Source: Gnetum montanum (taxonomy: Eukaryota; Streptophyta; Gnetopsida; Gnetales; Gnetaceae). From it: a DNA stretch of 46,572 nucleotides. Below the pieces are notes generated by a model, which was not told the origin of the DNA, searched no databases, and saw only the letters and a list, made by a program, of their open reading frames with translations. Shown in pieces: positions 1-10,879 of the stretch (within the stretch, counting starts at the first letter, position 1; every line of letters starts with the position of its first letter). Location: positions 335,746 to 382,317 of the forward strand of contig MNCI01005348.1 of NCBI GenBank assembly GCA_015680685.1. The letters run 5' to 3'. The position numbers were made by a program, and so were the translations under genes.

Positions 1-205
1 TGGAAAAGTATAACGATGATATAAAACAAAAACAAGAAATGTTCAAGAAAGTTGTAAGAAAAAAACTAGAAAAGTTAAAGAAATTTGAAAAATAAAAATT
101 AGAAAAAGTTAAAGAAATTTGTAAAACAAAATTATGTAAGATAAAAACATTTAAAACAAAAACATGTGAAAAAAAAATCAAAAAAGAACAAAGGGCCCCA
201 TATGA

Positions 206-990
206 TCAGCATAGGTGGCCATCTCCCCCATGACTAAGTTGTAAGGGAGAGATCCGAAATAATGAACGTCTATTTGAATTTCGTAAAAATGCCCAAATTC
301 TCCCAATTTTTGATCTTAGATTGAGGGATGGAAGCTGGCGATGCTCATATTCTAATGTATCTATGCCTTTGTTGTTAGCATGGGTTTCCTCAATTCGTTC
401 CATGCATATTTTTCTACTCCTTTGAGTAGCTGTCAACCACGGGGTGTCTACTACTAGTTGTGTGGTTGCTACATACAGGCATCTTTGTTTCAATGTTTCG
501 TGGGCACACCTATTGCATGGAGACATTTCCTCCACTTCATCACCTAATGAATCATTGTATGTGATGCATGTAACTTTCCTCTTCTCGATCTTTCCACATA
601 TGTTTATCTTAGAGATTTCTAAGGAAAGATCGCAGATCCTAAGGCATGCATCTACTGTACTCATTGTTGTTAACTTCAATCACCAAAAAATTAGTTAGGT
701 AAGACTAACCACACACAGTGGTAATGATTTCATCCACCAATCCCAAGGGAATGGTGATGGACTGGTCTGCCAGCTCTAGTTGGATGTTGTTCTTCTTAGG
801 TTGGGGAAGGTTCTAGGTATGATACATCTCTCGTGAAATTAAGTTGACTCCGAAACCTGAGTCAAGAAGAGCCCTATGTGGTTGATTTCTAGTGATCTGT
901 AAATAGATTAAGGGACTTCTAGGATCAGTTAGTTTCCTAGGAAGGTGGCCTACCTTAATCTAGTTGGTTACGGTATGCATTAACATAACT
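206..990 (-). pseudogene. pro: Retroviral-type aspartic protease, copy A, decayed
   Basis: The protease matures gag in gypsy elements. The active-site segment RALLDSGFGVNLIS is encoded around 880-840, with the D-S-G triad at 863-855. Downstream come LADQSITIPLGLVDEI and FLVIEVNNN, matching the later strands of the fold, then a frame from 679 to 206 (DLSLEISKINICGKIEKRK and CNRCAHETLKQRCLYVATTQLVV) that continues past the protease domain. There are stops between the segments. A T-rich minus-strand tract follows instead of reverse transcriptase. The active-site triad is kept here but not in copy B. Confidence 0.7.
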
Positions 991-1499
991 ATATGCATCA
1001 CACTTTGTTGGATTGAAGGATGCTCCGAAGTGTTAGATGGTGGAGGAGTGTACATTGGCCCAACTGCTTGTTGTTGCAAGAGTTTGTCTAGGCTTTTGAT
1101 TCTAAAGAAAGGTCTTCTCTTTTTACAATTGTCAGAACCAGCAGCGGGTTGAATATTTACAGCTCTCGCAGCGTGACGTTGCTGCGGTTGAGGAGGAAGT
1201 TCCCCTTACATTTTTTGAGAAGGAGGTATTATGGGAACTGCTACTGGTGGAAGAGGTACAGATGAATTAGGAGGATGGTGTGGGTATGGAGTGTCTCCTA
1301 GAGGAGAAGGAGTCCTTCTGAAGTACACCCAAACTTGGTAGTAATGGTTAGGGGTTGTGTGACTCATAGAGTCACTTGGAGAAATCAGCTACTGTACATA
1401 ATATCCATAAGGATCAGGCTACCGATAAGGGTACTATTGCTTCAATGATGGCATCCCCCATGACTATGGGTATTGCCACTGCTAATGCTATCTGATGGG

Positions 1500-3360
1500 C
1501 TATGGTGGAGTTCCACTTAGATAATATGTTAAGGGTTGGTGCAACTGCCTTGGGTTACCTTGTGGATAAGGTAACCTTCGGGGTGTTTGCCATTGGTTGA
1601 GTCTTGGATTAAGTGCATACACCCTAGACCGCTGTAAATGTGAGATGATGAGGCAACATCCCTTAGGATGGTCATAATGGTAGATCTCACATCCACCGTC
1701 ATCGTTTGAATCCAAATCCACAACCACATCAGAGTTAGTGATTTTTCTCTTACCCTTGTTATTTACAAGGCCTAAATCTCTCCATTCTTTCTTACCTTTA
1801 TCGCTACTTTGTTCTGCGTTAGACTCCTTTACAATTTTTAAGAAAGTTTCAATTTTAGAGTCTAAGGAACTCCATACATCATCTACCTTAGCCTCTATTT
1901 CTGTTGTTAATTTTTGGATCGGAAAGGTTTTCCAGTTCACCAACACTTTGAGTGGTGACTCATCCTCTTCATCACAAAATTTCACTCCCTTCTTTCGAAG
2001 GGAGGTAACATGGTTGTACTCTTTCGCACTTTCCCTTTCTCGTAGCTCACCTTCNATGGTTGTACTCTTTCGCACTTTCCCTTTCTCGTAGCTCACCTTC
2101 TTCTTTTGTTACTTGCTCCAACAAGCTATGCACTTCATGGGCTTTAAGTTGTGAGAGTCTCCCTTGGGCATAAGTCCCTAGGGTTCTTCTAGTTTCATGC
2201 CTTAGCCCATCCACGATGTGGTGAAGCTGATCCCATTAAGGGTACCCATGGCCCGGGTAACGATGTAACAATGTGTAGTAGTGGGCCATGGCAGCATCCA
2301 AGGGTTCATATGTACCTTGCTTCTAGCCTTGGATCTGCTTACACAAATTGGACACTCTTGAGTACGTTTGATACTTTTCGTTGAACAGTTCTAGCATCGT
2401 ACTCCACCTCCTAATGGTTTCTAGTTCTAAGGATCGATACCAGCTCTCTACTTCCTTGGTGAGTGTCCTTGGGAACAACTTAAGTTTTTGCCACTCATTT
2501 TTTATATTCTGCAAGGCACAAGCATCGTGGAATTCCTGTAAATGATTTTGCAGATTAGCACTGTTTCCCCCTTTAAATCATGGGATATTGTTCATGTCTA
2601 ATTGTTTGATCTGACTATCTTTTAAATGCCTTGTGGGAATCCTAACGGCCTCCATTATGTCAAGCATACTTCAGGTTGTGAGTAGGGGCTTTTCATTATC
2701 ATCTCTTTCATGATGCCTATGATGTGTGCATTGTTCCTTACTCTCCCTACGTCCTTGCCCTTCTCCTCTCTCTCGACTTTCCCGTTGAGGTCTTTCATTT
2801 CTCTTACCTTTATCCTCACCTTTATGTTCATGGTGGCTATGCCCAGATGTGGAAGGAGAGGGTCAGTGATGGGATGAAGGAGAAAAAGAATGAAAACCAT
2901 CACCATGACAATGTTTCTTGCCTTCTCTCCGGCTGCTATGACCCTGATCGTGGTGACGATCTAAGTGCCCATCCTTAGCATAAGTGGTTGTTCCCTCTAT
3001 GAAAAGTTGGTGTTCATAGGCATGAAAACCAGGGATATGTATCATTAATCGTAGGTTCTGATACCCAACCTCCTGATCATTATTAGGAGGGAGAATATCT
3101 TTTGCTAAAGAATCCATGATAAGGGGTTCCTCATCTCCTATTTCATTAAGGATGTATGGGACCTTACCATTCAACAATGCATGTTGACTCTCCTGCCTTA
3201 AGTCTCTCATACGTTGGGCATCTGTGGGATAATAATCCCTCATGTCAAAATCTTCCGCAATGTATTCAGCATATAGTTCTTGCATGCCAATCTGTGCCAA
3301 GGCATGGAAAAGCATGCGAGAGATTAATCGATCTGGGGCTAACACAATGTTACCTTGCAA
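1500..3360 (-). pseudogene. gag: Ty3/gypsy gag, copy A, broken
   Basis: Gag would form the particle core. Three open stretches on the minus strand cover most of it. The N-terminal part (3360-2863) begins MQGNIVLAPDRLISRML. The central part (about 2600-2323) matches the retrotransposon gag family, with FPRTLTKEVESWYRSLELE and a following LFNEKYQTYSRVSNLCKQ. The C-terminal part (2096-1500) contains KGVKFCDEEDESPL and a Pro/Gln-rich tail. Stops and frame changes separate the parts. The N at 2055 and the duplicated 45 bp beside it lie in the C-terminal part and add a spurious segment (KEYNH region). No zinc knuckle is visible. Copy B carries the same protein. I chose the start at 3360 because copy B has the same Met about 330 bp after its LTR. 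Confidence 0.75.
2010..2100. other. Ambiguous base N inside an exact 45-bp duplication
   Basis: Bases 2010-2054 and 2056-2100 are identical 45-mers (starting atggttgtact, ending gctcaccttc) separated by the only N in the window (2055). Copy B has the segment once. This looks like two overlapping contig ends placed end to end rather than real biology. Confidence 0.85.
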
Positions 3361-3667
3361 ATCTCTCCACCGAAGCTATTCATCCTGATGGAGAATAAAA
3401 GTAAAATTAGGAATATAGTCATTGGGATGAGTATATGTCATCTTATATTGTTTAGGACTTGGCTTATTTTGGTTATGTTTTTTATGCTGCCGACTATCTC
3501 GTGTATGGTCCTTACATGGTGAGTTGCTCTTATGAGAAGAAGATATTTTTATCAGTATGCTAATTTACTGTTATATAAATTTTCTCTTTTGAATAACCTG
3601 AAGGTTCATTAAGGCTCACAATGTTGTGAATGATATCCTTATGTTCTATTCGGCGCACAAACACTTA

Positions 3668-3686
3668 GTCCTTGGCAATGGTGCCA
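3668..3686 (-). other. Primer binding site, copy A (tRNA-Asp type)
   Basis: One base after the LTR 3' end the minus strand reads TGGCACCATTGCCAAGGAC. The complement of the plant tRNA-Asp 3' end is TGGCGCCGTTGCCGGGGAT (from general knowledge). Nearly all differences are G to A, as expected from decay of methylated cytosines on the other strand. Athila-type gypsy elements are known to use this primer. Confidence 0.7.
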
Positions 3687-3687
3687 A

Positions 3688-4604
3688 TGATGAGTGGAAA
3701 GGTACCCCTACACTCAGCCATACGAAATGAGCGTAGCACATAGGATCTAGTCGAACTCCATAGACTAAATTCCTACACACCCCATGGAACACTTGGGGTT
3801 AATCATTCGTTGTCTTCCTAGACTTACTCGTACTTGTCACGGTGTATGGTTAAGTAAGTCTGAGGTATATGATTTTTATAGTCTTTTCTGATTTTATCTC
3901 CTATGCTTTTGAGGTGAAGGGTTGAGAAACTAGCTAACTCTAACTAATGTCCTAGGTCTAAGTTAACTAGCATCAACATCCATTCCCACTTACCATACAC
4001 ACCCTGAACTATGCAACTATGGCTACCAAACGCTAATCATTACTAGGATCACCACACGTAATGCACATGCTCAAAGTGATCATACTGAGACACTTAACTA
4101 GCCTAAACGTAATGAGCAACTGATTCCTTGACTAGCCGTACACATTCGTAAATGCTCATAATCAAGTCATACTCATTCTACATTCTAGGAGTTGAGGGTG
4201 AGAGAGACTAATCACGATGAGTAGCCGATTCCTTGACTAGTCATACACATTTGTCATTGCTCGTAATTAAGTCATACTCAGGCCGCACTAATGCGGGTAA
4301 TAAATAACATGTAAGAAATAATAGGTAATAAATCCTATTCCATGCACTGCAAGGTTTATCCACAAAGCTCGTCTTTATTTCCGTACACAACTTGCATTCA
4401 GGTACAAAGCTGGTTGAATAAAGATCCATTCACCTGGATACTCCTATTGTGGGCACATGAAAAATATTTTATCTCTGGAGTGATCAAATTGCCAGATTTT
4501 CCCTACTTTAAGCCTAGGATGAGGAATAAGGGGAGTGTTGTCTCTTATTTATAAATTTGGTAGCCGACCGTGATATTGTAGCTTATGCATATCACATCTC
4601 ATCA
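3688..4604 (-). repeat. LTR A (shared LTR)
   Basis: This 917-bp LTR aligns with LTR B along its length. Its ends are TGATGAG at 3688 and CTCATCA ending at 4604, a perfect 7-bp inverted pair of the TG...CA type. On the minus strand a primer binding site follows its 3' end and a G-rich polypurine tract precedes its 5' end, so it has LTR neighbours on both sides. A minus-strand TATA box (TATAAATA) is at 4553-4546, only about 50 bp from the LTR 5' end, which implies a very short U3. Confidence 0.9.
4546..4553 (-). promoter_or_regulatory. TATA box in LTR A
   Basis: Minus-strand TATAAATA lies 51 bp inside the LTR 5' end. The equivalent box is conserved in all four LTRs of this family (10821-10828, 33495-33502, 38745-38752). 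Confidence 0.6.
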
Positions 4605-4617
4605 TACCCCCATGACT
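4605..4617 (-). other. Polypurine tract of copy B
   Basis: The minus strand reads AGTCATGGGGGTA immediately before the LTR start TGATGAG. A G-run directly upstream of the 3' LTR is where plus-strand priming occurs in gypsy elements. The same 11-mer AGTCATGGGGG recurs inside the element (see findings), which is unusual. Confidence 0.55.
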
Positions 4618-6394
4618 GAATAAAAACCTATGCTTGAGTTCCTTACAATAATATTGGGAAGGTATGAAATTATTGAGGGGAATGGAACTAATGGGATGAC
4701 ATGTGAACGGATCATCATTACAAGACTTGAAAAGAATGGTGTTCATGACAACAAGGGTGAACACCTTATTATAATGACATCAAGCCTCAGTTGGTAGTTG
4801 AGAGACAAAGAGGGAGAGAAAGAAGTGTTGCTAATGCCAATGCGAAGATTGTACCTTTCTTTATCCATCAATAAGCGCGTCATCAATCCTACTCCTTGCA
4901 TAGCTGCTTTAGCAATGCTCCATTCCAAGTGTTTGTTCCAGATCCAATCCGTTGCTTATATGATCGCCATCTACACACACAACACAATCATATATTAGCA
5001 AGGGTAAATGAATCATCATGTAATTGATACCTTGCTTCGGTGTAAGTTCATTGACTAGTTTGTGGTATGGCTAATATGGATCTGGGAGTATATTGATGAT
5101 GGCTACCGAAGGTGTAGGGGATAGGAAGAAAATCAAAAAATTTGGGGCTAGGAAAAAAATCAAAAAAATCAAGCCCCGTACCCCCATGACTAATCGCGAA
5201 TCTCTGGTAGCGTTAGAATGGAGAAAGAAAATGAGTAAGAAAGATAGATAAAAAGGGACAGCTATGGCATTGATGAAATGGATGTCAAGATGGAAATGAA
5301 CAAAATAAAACTAATCACAAAATATTAAGGGAAAGAATTTAACTAATGCTCTAAATAGGAATGTCAATGGGTCCTTTCCAAAGCAAGCTCATGCCCTTAA
5401 CGCCCTAACTAACCCACATTCAAAGAGTCCATAGGCTCTAGGAATGTATTTGGAATAAGAGTTAAAATATTAACTATAAGAATTTACCAAAGAGAAAACA
5501 ATGCATCAACCAAAATATATACACTAATGATACAACTGGCAATGAGGTGAACAATGGAGAGAAGGATGGAGAGAAGAGAGGGGAATGGAATCCTAAGAAT
5601 AAGGTGGTGTACAGCCCCTTGTGTGTTGCATGATTAATATGACTTGGCAGGTCTCATTCCAACTCCGGCCTCAAACCAACCACATCTAGTGACTTCACAT
5701 CAATGCATTCGGCCAAACCATCCACTTGGATAACACAAATGCCTTCCCCAAGAGTCACCACCATTCCAATGAAATAAGGGAGAGAATGGAAAGTCAGAGG
5801 GGCCGTAGTTAGAGGGAACACTTTTGGTTCCATAACCAGTGCGTGTACCCAAAATATTTATTCCATCTAAGGGGTTTTCTTTAAATTCTCACTTTGTTTG
5901 GTTTTTTTTTTGTTTTTTGTGTTTTTATGCATGAGAACCACACCATGCAAAGACTTTTTATTTTTATTGTCTCAGCTTCTGATAGTTCAGTAACATCGGA
6001 ACAACAAGAAAAGTCAAGAAGAAAAACATCCAAGCACCCAAGAGAATGACCAACACAAAAGCATCAAGTTCCCTTGAAGTCACACCCTTTTCAATCCTTG
6101 AGTCCTTCCTTAGTTTGAGAAATTCCCAGTCACCGATTCGTTAAAGTTCTTATTAGAAGGGGACTGTACATTTCCAAGTCGAGAGAGACCATAGAAACTG
6201 GTGGATGGATGGATGATGTGGTCTCATTGCCTACCATATCAAAAGAAACATACCTTAGTATCAACATTGTGACTTAAAGGTAAAAACCAAACATTAGCAA
6301 TCAATATGAAAATAGTTCATACCATCATTTTGAACACTTATTGGGTGACAAACTTATAGGGTGGATCACACACACACACACACACACTCACAAA
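4618..6394 (-). other. 3' region of copy B, no recognised gene
   Basis: This 1.8 kb lies between the end of copy B's protease-bearing part and LTR A, so it is the element's 3' untranslated or accessory region. I find no long frame and no RT, integrase or envelope signature on either strand. It holds a second AGTCATGGGGG motif (5191-5181), preceded on the plus strand by an A-rich stretch and GCCCC, much as at 160-235. It also has a T-rich tract around 5900-5930. Confidence 0.5.
6367..6387. repeat. (CA)n microsatellite
   Basis: About ten uninterrupted CA units. It sits just beyond the point where similarity between copies A and B can be followed (6395), because the window starts there in copy A. 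Confidence 0.95.
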
Positions 6395-6560
6395 ATGGAA
6401 AAGTATAACGATGATGTAAAACAAAAACAGGAAATGTTAAAGAAAGTTGTAAGAAAAAAACTAGAAAAGTTAAAGAAATTTGAAAAACAAAAATTAGAAA
6501 AAGTCAAAAAAAAACATTTAAAACAAAAACATGTAAAGAAAATCAAAAAAGAATAGAGGG
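6395..6560. repeat. A-rich degenerate tract, copy B (equivalent to 1-190)
   Basis: Plus-strand AAAG/AAAC-rich low-complexity sequence with repeated aaaa-ctagaaaa and aaagttaaag words, present in both element copies. In element orientation it is T-rich and follows the protease segment. Copy A carries an extra stretch (about 100-150) that copy B lacks, typical of slippage. The Lys-rich plus-strand reading is a composition effect. Confidence 0.7.
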
Positions 6561-6570
6561 CCCCATATGA

Positions 6571-7576
6571 TCAGCATAGGTGGCCATCTCCCCCATGACT
6601 GAGTTGTAAGTGAGAGATCTGAAATAATGAACGTCTGTTTGAATTTCGTAAAAGTAACCAACTTCTCCCAATTAATGATCTTAGATTGAGGGATGGAAGT
6701 TGGCGATGATCATATTCTAATGTATCTATGCCTTCATTGTTGGCATGGGTTTCCTCAGCTTGTTCCATGCATATTTTTTTGCTCCTTCGAGTACCTGTCA
6801 ACCACGGGGTGTCTACTACTAGTTGTGTGGTTGCTACATACAGGCATTTTTGTTTCATTGTTTCATAGGCACACCTATTGCATGGAGGCATTTCCTCCAT
6901 GTCATCACCTAATGAATCACTGTATGTGATGCATGGAACTTTCCTCTTCTCGATCTTTCCACATATGTTTATCTTAGAGATTTCTAAGGAAAGATCACAG
7001 ATCCTAAGGCATGCATCTACTGTACTCGTTGTTGTTAACTTCAATCACCAAAAAATCAGTTGGGTAAGACCAACCACACACAGTGGTAATGATGTCATCC
7101 ACCAATCCCAAGGGAATGGTGATGGACTAGTCTGCCAGCTCTAGTTGGATGTTGCTCTTCTTAAGTTGGGGAAGGTTCTAGGTGTGATACATATCTCATG
7201 AAATTAAGTTGACTCCAAAACCTAAGTCAAGAAGAGCCCTATGTGGTTGATTTCCAGTGATCTGTAAATAGATTAAGGGACTGCTAGGATTAGTTAGTTT
7301 CCTGGGAAGGTGGCCTACCTTAATCCAGTCGATTACGGTATGCGTTAACATAACCGTATGTGTCACGCTTTGTTGGACTGAAGGATGCTCTGAAGTGTTA
7401 GATGGTGAAGGAGTGTACATGGGCCCAACTGCTTGTTGTTGTGAAAGTTTTTCTGGGATTTTGATTCCAAAGATAGGTCTTCTCTTTTTACAGTTTTCAA
7501 AACCAGCAACGGGTTGAATATTTACAGCTCTCGCAACGTGACATTGCTGCGGTTGAGGAAGAAGTTTTCCTTGCAT
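6571..7576 (-). pseudogene. pro: Retroviral-type aspartic protease, copy B, decayed
   Basis: Open from 7576 to 7196, this starts with a Gln/Pro-rich linker and ends in RALLDLGFGVNLIS. The active-site triad is D-L-G (7228-7220) where copy A has D-S-G, so this copy cannot be catalytic. The downstream strands (SITIPLGLVDDIITTVCGW, then FLVIEVNNN) are interrupted by stops. The last segment, 7044-6571, ends in SHGGDGHLC and repeats the matching segment of copy A with many substitutions. No reverse transcriptase follows. Confidence 0.7.
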
Positions 7577-9636
7577 TTTTTAAGAAGGAGGTGTTATGGT
7601 AACTACTACTGGTGGAAGAGGTGCGGATGGATTAGGATGATGGTGTGTGTATGGAGTGTCTCCCGGAGCAGAAGGAGTCCTTTTGAAGTACTCTCGAACT
7701 TGGTAGTAATGGTTAGGGGTTGTGTGACTCATAGAGTCACTTGAAGAAATTAGCTACTGCACATAATATCCATAAGGATCAGGCTACTGGTAAGGGTACT
7801 ATTGTTTCAGCGATGGCATCCCCCATGACTGTGGGTATTGCCACTACTGATGCTATCTGATAGGCTGTGGTGGAGTTCCACTTGGATAATACGTTAAGGG
7901 TTGGTGCAACTACCTTGAGTTACCTTGTGGATAAGGTAACCTTCGAGGTGTTTGCCATTGGTTGAGTCTTGGATTAAGTGCATACATCCTAGACTCCTAT
8001 AAATGTGAGATGATGACGCAACATCCCTTAGGATGGTCATAATGGTAGATCTCGCATCCACCGTTATCGTTTGAATATGAATCCACAACCACATCAGAGT
8101 TAGTGATTTTTCCCTTACCCTTGTTATTTGCAAGGCCTAAATCTCTCCATTTTTTCTTACCTTTGTCACTACTTTATTCTCCTTTAGATTCTTCTACAGT
8201 TTTTAAGATAGTTTCAATTTTAGAGTTTAAGGAACTCCATACGTCATCTACCTTAGCCGCTATTTCTGTTGTTAATTTTTGGATCAGTAAGGTTTTCCAG
8301 TTCACCAACTCTTTGAGTGGTGACTCATCTTCTTCATCACAAAATTTCACTCCCTTCTTTCGAAGGAAGGGATTGCGGTTGTACTCTTTCACACTTTTCC
8401 TTTTTCATAGCTCACCTTCCTCTTTTGCTACTTGCTTCAACAAGCTAAGCACTTCATGGGCTCTAAGTTGTGAGATTCTCCCTTTGGCATAAGTCCCAAG
8501 GGTTCTTCTAGATTCATGTCATAGCCCATCTACGATGTGGCGAAGTTGATCCCGCTGAGCGTACCCATGGCTCGGGCAACGATGTAACAATGTGTAGTAG
8601 TGGGTCATGGCAGCATCCAAGGGTTCATATGTACCTTGCTTCCAGCCTTGGATCTGCTTACACAAATTGGACACTCTTGAGTACATTTGATACCTTTCGT
8701 TGAACACTTCTAGCATCGTATTCCACCTCCTAGTGGTTTCTAGTTCTAAGGACTGATACCAGCTCTCTACTTCCTTGGTGAGTGTCCTTGGGAACAACTT
8801 AAGTTTTTACCACTCATTTTTTATATTATGCAAGGCACAGGCATCGTGGAATTCCTATAAATGATTTTGCAGATCAACACTGTATCCCCCTTTAAATCAT
8901 GGGATATTGTTCATGTCTAATCGTTTGATCTGACTATCTTTTAAATGCCTTGTGGGAATCCTAACTGCCTCCATTATGTCAAGCATACTTCGGGTTGTGA
9001 GTAGGGGCTTTTCATGATCATCCCTTTCATGATGCCTATGATGTGTGCATTGTTCCTTACTCTCCCTACATCTTTGCCCTTCTCCTCTCTCTCGACTTTC
9101 CCATTGAGATCTTTCATTTCTCTTACCTTTATCCTCACCTTTATGTTCATGGTGGCTATGCCCAGATGTGGAAGGAGAGGGTCAGTGATGGGATGAAGGA
9201 GAAGAAGAATGTTTCTTGCCTTCTCTCCAGCTGTTATGACCCTGATCGTGGTGATGATCTAAGTGCCCGTCTCTGTGAAAAGTTGGTGTTCATAGGCATG
9301 AGAACCAGGGATATGTATCATTGATCATAGGTTCTGATACCCAACCTCCTCATCATTGTTAGGAGGAGGAACATCTTTTGCTAAAGAATCCATGATACGG
9401 AGTTCCTCATCTCCTATTTCATTAAGGATGTGTGGGACCTTTCCATTCAACAATGCATGATGACTCTCCTGCCTTAAGTCTCTCATATGTTGGGCATCTG
9501 TGGGATAATAATCCCTCATGTCAAAATCTTTCACAATGTATTCAACATATAGTTCTTGCATGCCAATCTGTGCCAAGGCATGGAAAAGCATGCGAGAGAT
9601 TGATTGATTTGGGGGTAACACAATGTTACCTTGCAA
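7577..9636 (-). pseudogene. gag: Ty3/gypsy gag, copy B, broken
   Basis: This is the counterpart of gag in copy A. The N-terminal part is open from 9636 to 9325 (MQGNIVLPPNQSISRML onward). The core gag domain is open from 8797 to 8519 (MFPRTLTKEVESWYQSLELE, then SRVSNLCKQIQGWKQGTYEP and DAAMTHYYTLLHRCP). Further open stretches are 8392-8174 (NPFLRKKGVKFCDEEDESPL) and 8133-7894. Stops and small indels break the frame between them. The region matching 2010-2100 is present once (about 8374-8418), so the doubling in copy A is not ancestral. The frame then leads to the protease. Confidence 0.75.
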
Positions 9637-9943
9637 ATCTCTCCATCGAAGCTATTCATCCTGATGGAGAATAAAAGTAAAATTAGGAATATACTCATCG
9701 GGATGAGTATATGTCATCTTATATTGTTTAGGACTTGGCTGATTTTGGTTATGTTTTTTATGTTGCCAACTGTCTCGTGTATGGTTCTTAGGTGGTGAGT
9801 TGCTCTTATGAGAAGAAGACATTTTTATCGGTGTGCTAATTTACCATTATATAAATTTTCTCTTTTGATTAACCCGGAGGTTCGTTAAGGCTCACAATGT
9901 TGTGAATGATATCCTTATGTTCTATTTGGCGCACAATCACTTA

Positions 9944-9962
9944 GTTACTGGCAACGACACCA
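9944..9962 (-). other. Primer binding site, copy B (tRNA-Asp type)
   Basis: The minus strand reads TGGTGTCGTTGCCAGTAAC one base after LTR B. It matches the tRNA-Asp complement through GTTGCC but has decayed at other positions than copy A. Finding the same primer site in both copies supports both LTR boundaries. Confidence 0.65.
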
Positions 9963-10820
9963 ATGATGAGTGGCGAGGTACCCCTACACTCAACCATACG
10001 AAACGAGCGTAGCACGCATGATCTGGTTGAACTCCATAGACTAAATGCCTACACACCCCATGGAACACTTGGGGTTAATCATTCATTGTCTTCCCAGACT
10101 TACTCGTACTTGTCACAGTGTATGATTAAGTAAGTCCGAGGTATATGATTTTTATAGTCTTTTCTGGTTTTTCTCCTATGCTATTGAGGTGAAGGGTTGA
10201 GAAACTAGCTAACTCTAACTAATGTCCTAATTCTAAATTAACTAGTGTCAACATCCATTCCCACTTACTGTACATACCCTGAACTATGCAACTTTGGCTA
10301 CCAAACACTAATCGTTACTAGGATCACCACACGTAACGCACATGCCTAAAGTGGTCGTACTAAGGCACTTAACTAGCCTAAATGTAATGAGCAGCTAATT
10401 CCTTGACTAGCTGTACATATTCGTAAATGCTTGTAATCAAGTCGTACTCATTCCACATTTTAGGAGTTGAGGGTGAGAGAGACTAATCATGAAGAGCAGC
10501 CGATTCCTTGATTATCCGTACACATTCGTAAATGCTTGTAATCAAGTCATACTCATGTCATGCTAATGTAGGTAGTAAATAACATTTAAGAAATAATAGG
10601 TAATAAATCCTATTCCATGCATTGCAAGGTTTATCCACAAAGCTCGTCTTTATTGCCATACACAACTTGCGTTCAGGTACAAAGATGCTCGAATAAAGAT
10701 CTATTCACTTGGGGACTCCTACTGTGGGCACATGGAAAATATTCTATCTCTGGAGTGATCAAAATGCTAGATTTTCCCTACTTTAAGCCTAGGATGAGGA
10801 ATAAGCAGAGTGCTGCCTCT

Positions 10821-10828
10821 TATTTATA
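10821..10828 (-). promoter_or_regulatory. TATA box in LTR B
   Basis: Minus-strand TATAAATA, conserved in position with LTR A. It lies about 15 bp downstream (minus strand) of the perfect palindrome at 10843-10856. Confidence 0.6.
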
Positions 10829-10842
10829 GATTTGATGGCGGA

Positions 10843-10856
10843 CCGCGATATCGCGG
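10843..10856. promoter_or_regulatory. Perfect 14-bp palindrome in U3 of LTR B
   Basis: CCGCGATATCGCGG is its own reverse complement and sits between the LTR 5' end and the TATA box. LTR A has a decayed version (CGTGATATTG) and the other two family members have several GATATC-centred versions, which suggests a protein-binding or structural promoter element (inference). Confidence 0.55.
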
Positions 10857-10879
10857 CTTATGCATATCATGTCTCATCA

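Larger units (their letters stand above)
1..10879 (-). mobile_element. Tandem Ty3/gypsy gag-protease elements sharing an LTR
   Basis: Two diverged copies of one element lie head to tail on the minus strand. Position 1 onward matches 6396 onward, and both copies can be followed to the ends of their LTRs at 4604 and 10879. Read on the minus strand the order is LTR B (10879-9964), primer site, gag, protease, 3' region, LTR A (4604-3688), primer site, gag, protease, then the window edge. LTR A is therefore both the 3' LTR of copy B and the 5' LTR of copy A, the usual product of unequal recombination between LTRs. I see no RT, RNase H or integrase in the complete interior of copy B (4605-9963), so the element looks non-autonomous (TR-GAG-like). 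The copies differ at roughly one base in ten in a 155-base stretch compared by eye, and both are full of stops. The tRNA-Asp-like primer site suggests relatedness to Athila-type elements (inference). Confidence 0.85.
9964..10879 (-). repeat. LTR B (outer 5' LTR of copy B)
   Basis: This 916-bp LTR has the same inverted ends as LTR A (TGATGAG at 9964, CTCATCA ending at 10879). Gag of copy B begins about 330 bp beyond its 3' end on the minus strand. The outer flank is atgct (10880-10884); the matching target duplication would lie left of the window. The U3 carries a perfect 14-bp palindrome just upstream of the TATA box. Confidence 0.9.

Noticed and set aside
444-698. Plus-strand frames opposite the gag-protease genes (also 1738-2091, 2724-2978, 8103-8492, 9043-9324)
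   Set aside because: They are antisense shadows of minus-strand gag/protease coding, which carries the recognisable motifs.
5891-5930. Poly-T run as a retroposon tail
   Set aside because: No matching target duplication or element body was found; it lies within the 3' region of the gag-protease element.
6341-6556. Lys-rich plus-strand frame of 71 codons
   Set aside because: It is the translation of a microsatellite plus A-rich low-complexity DNA; the equivalent stretch in copy A is broken.
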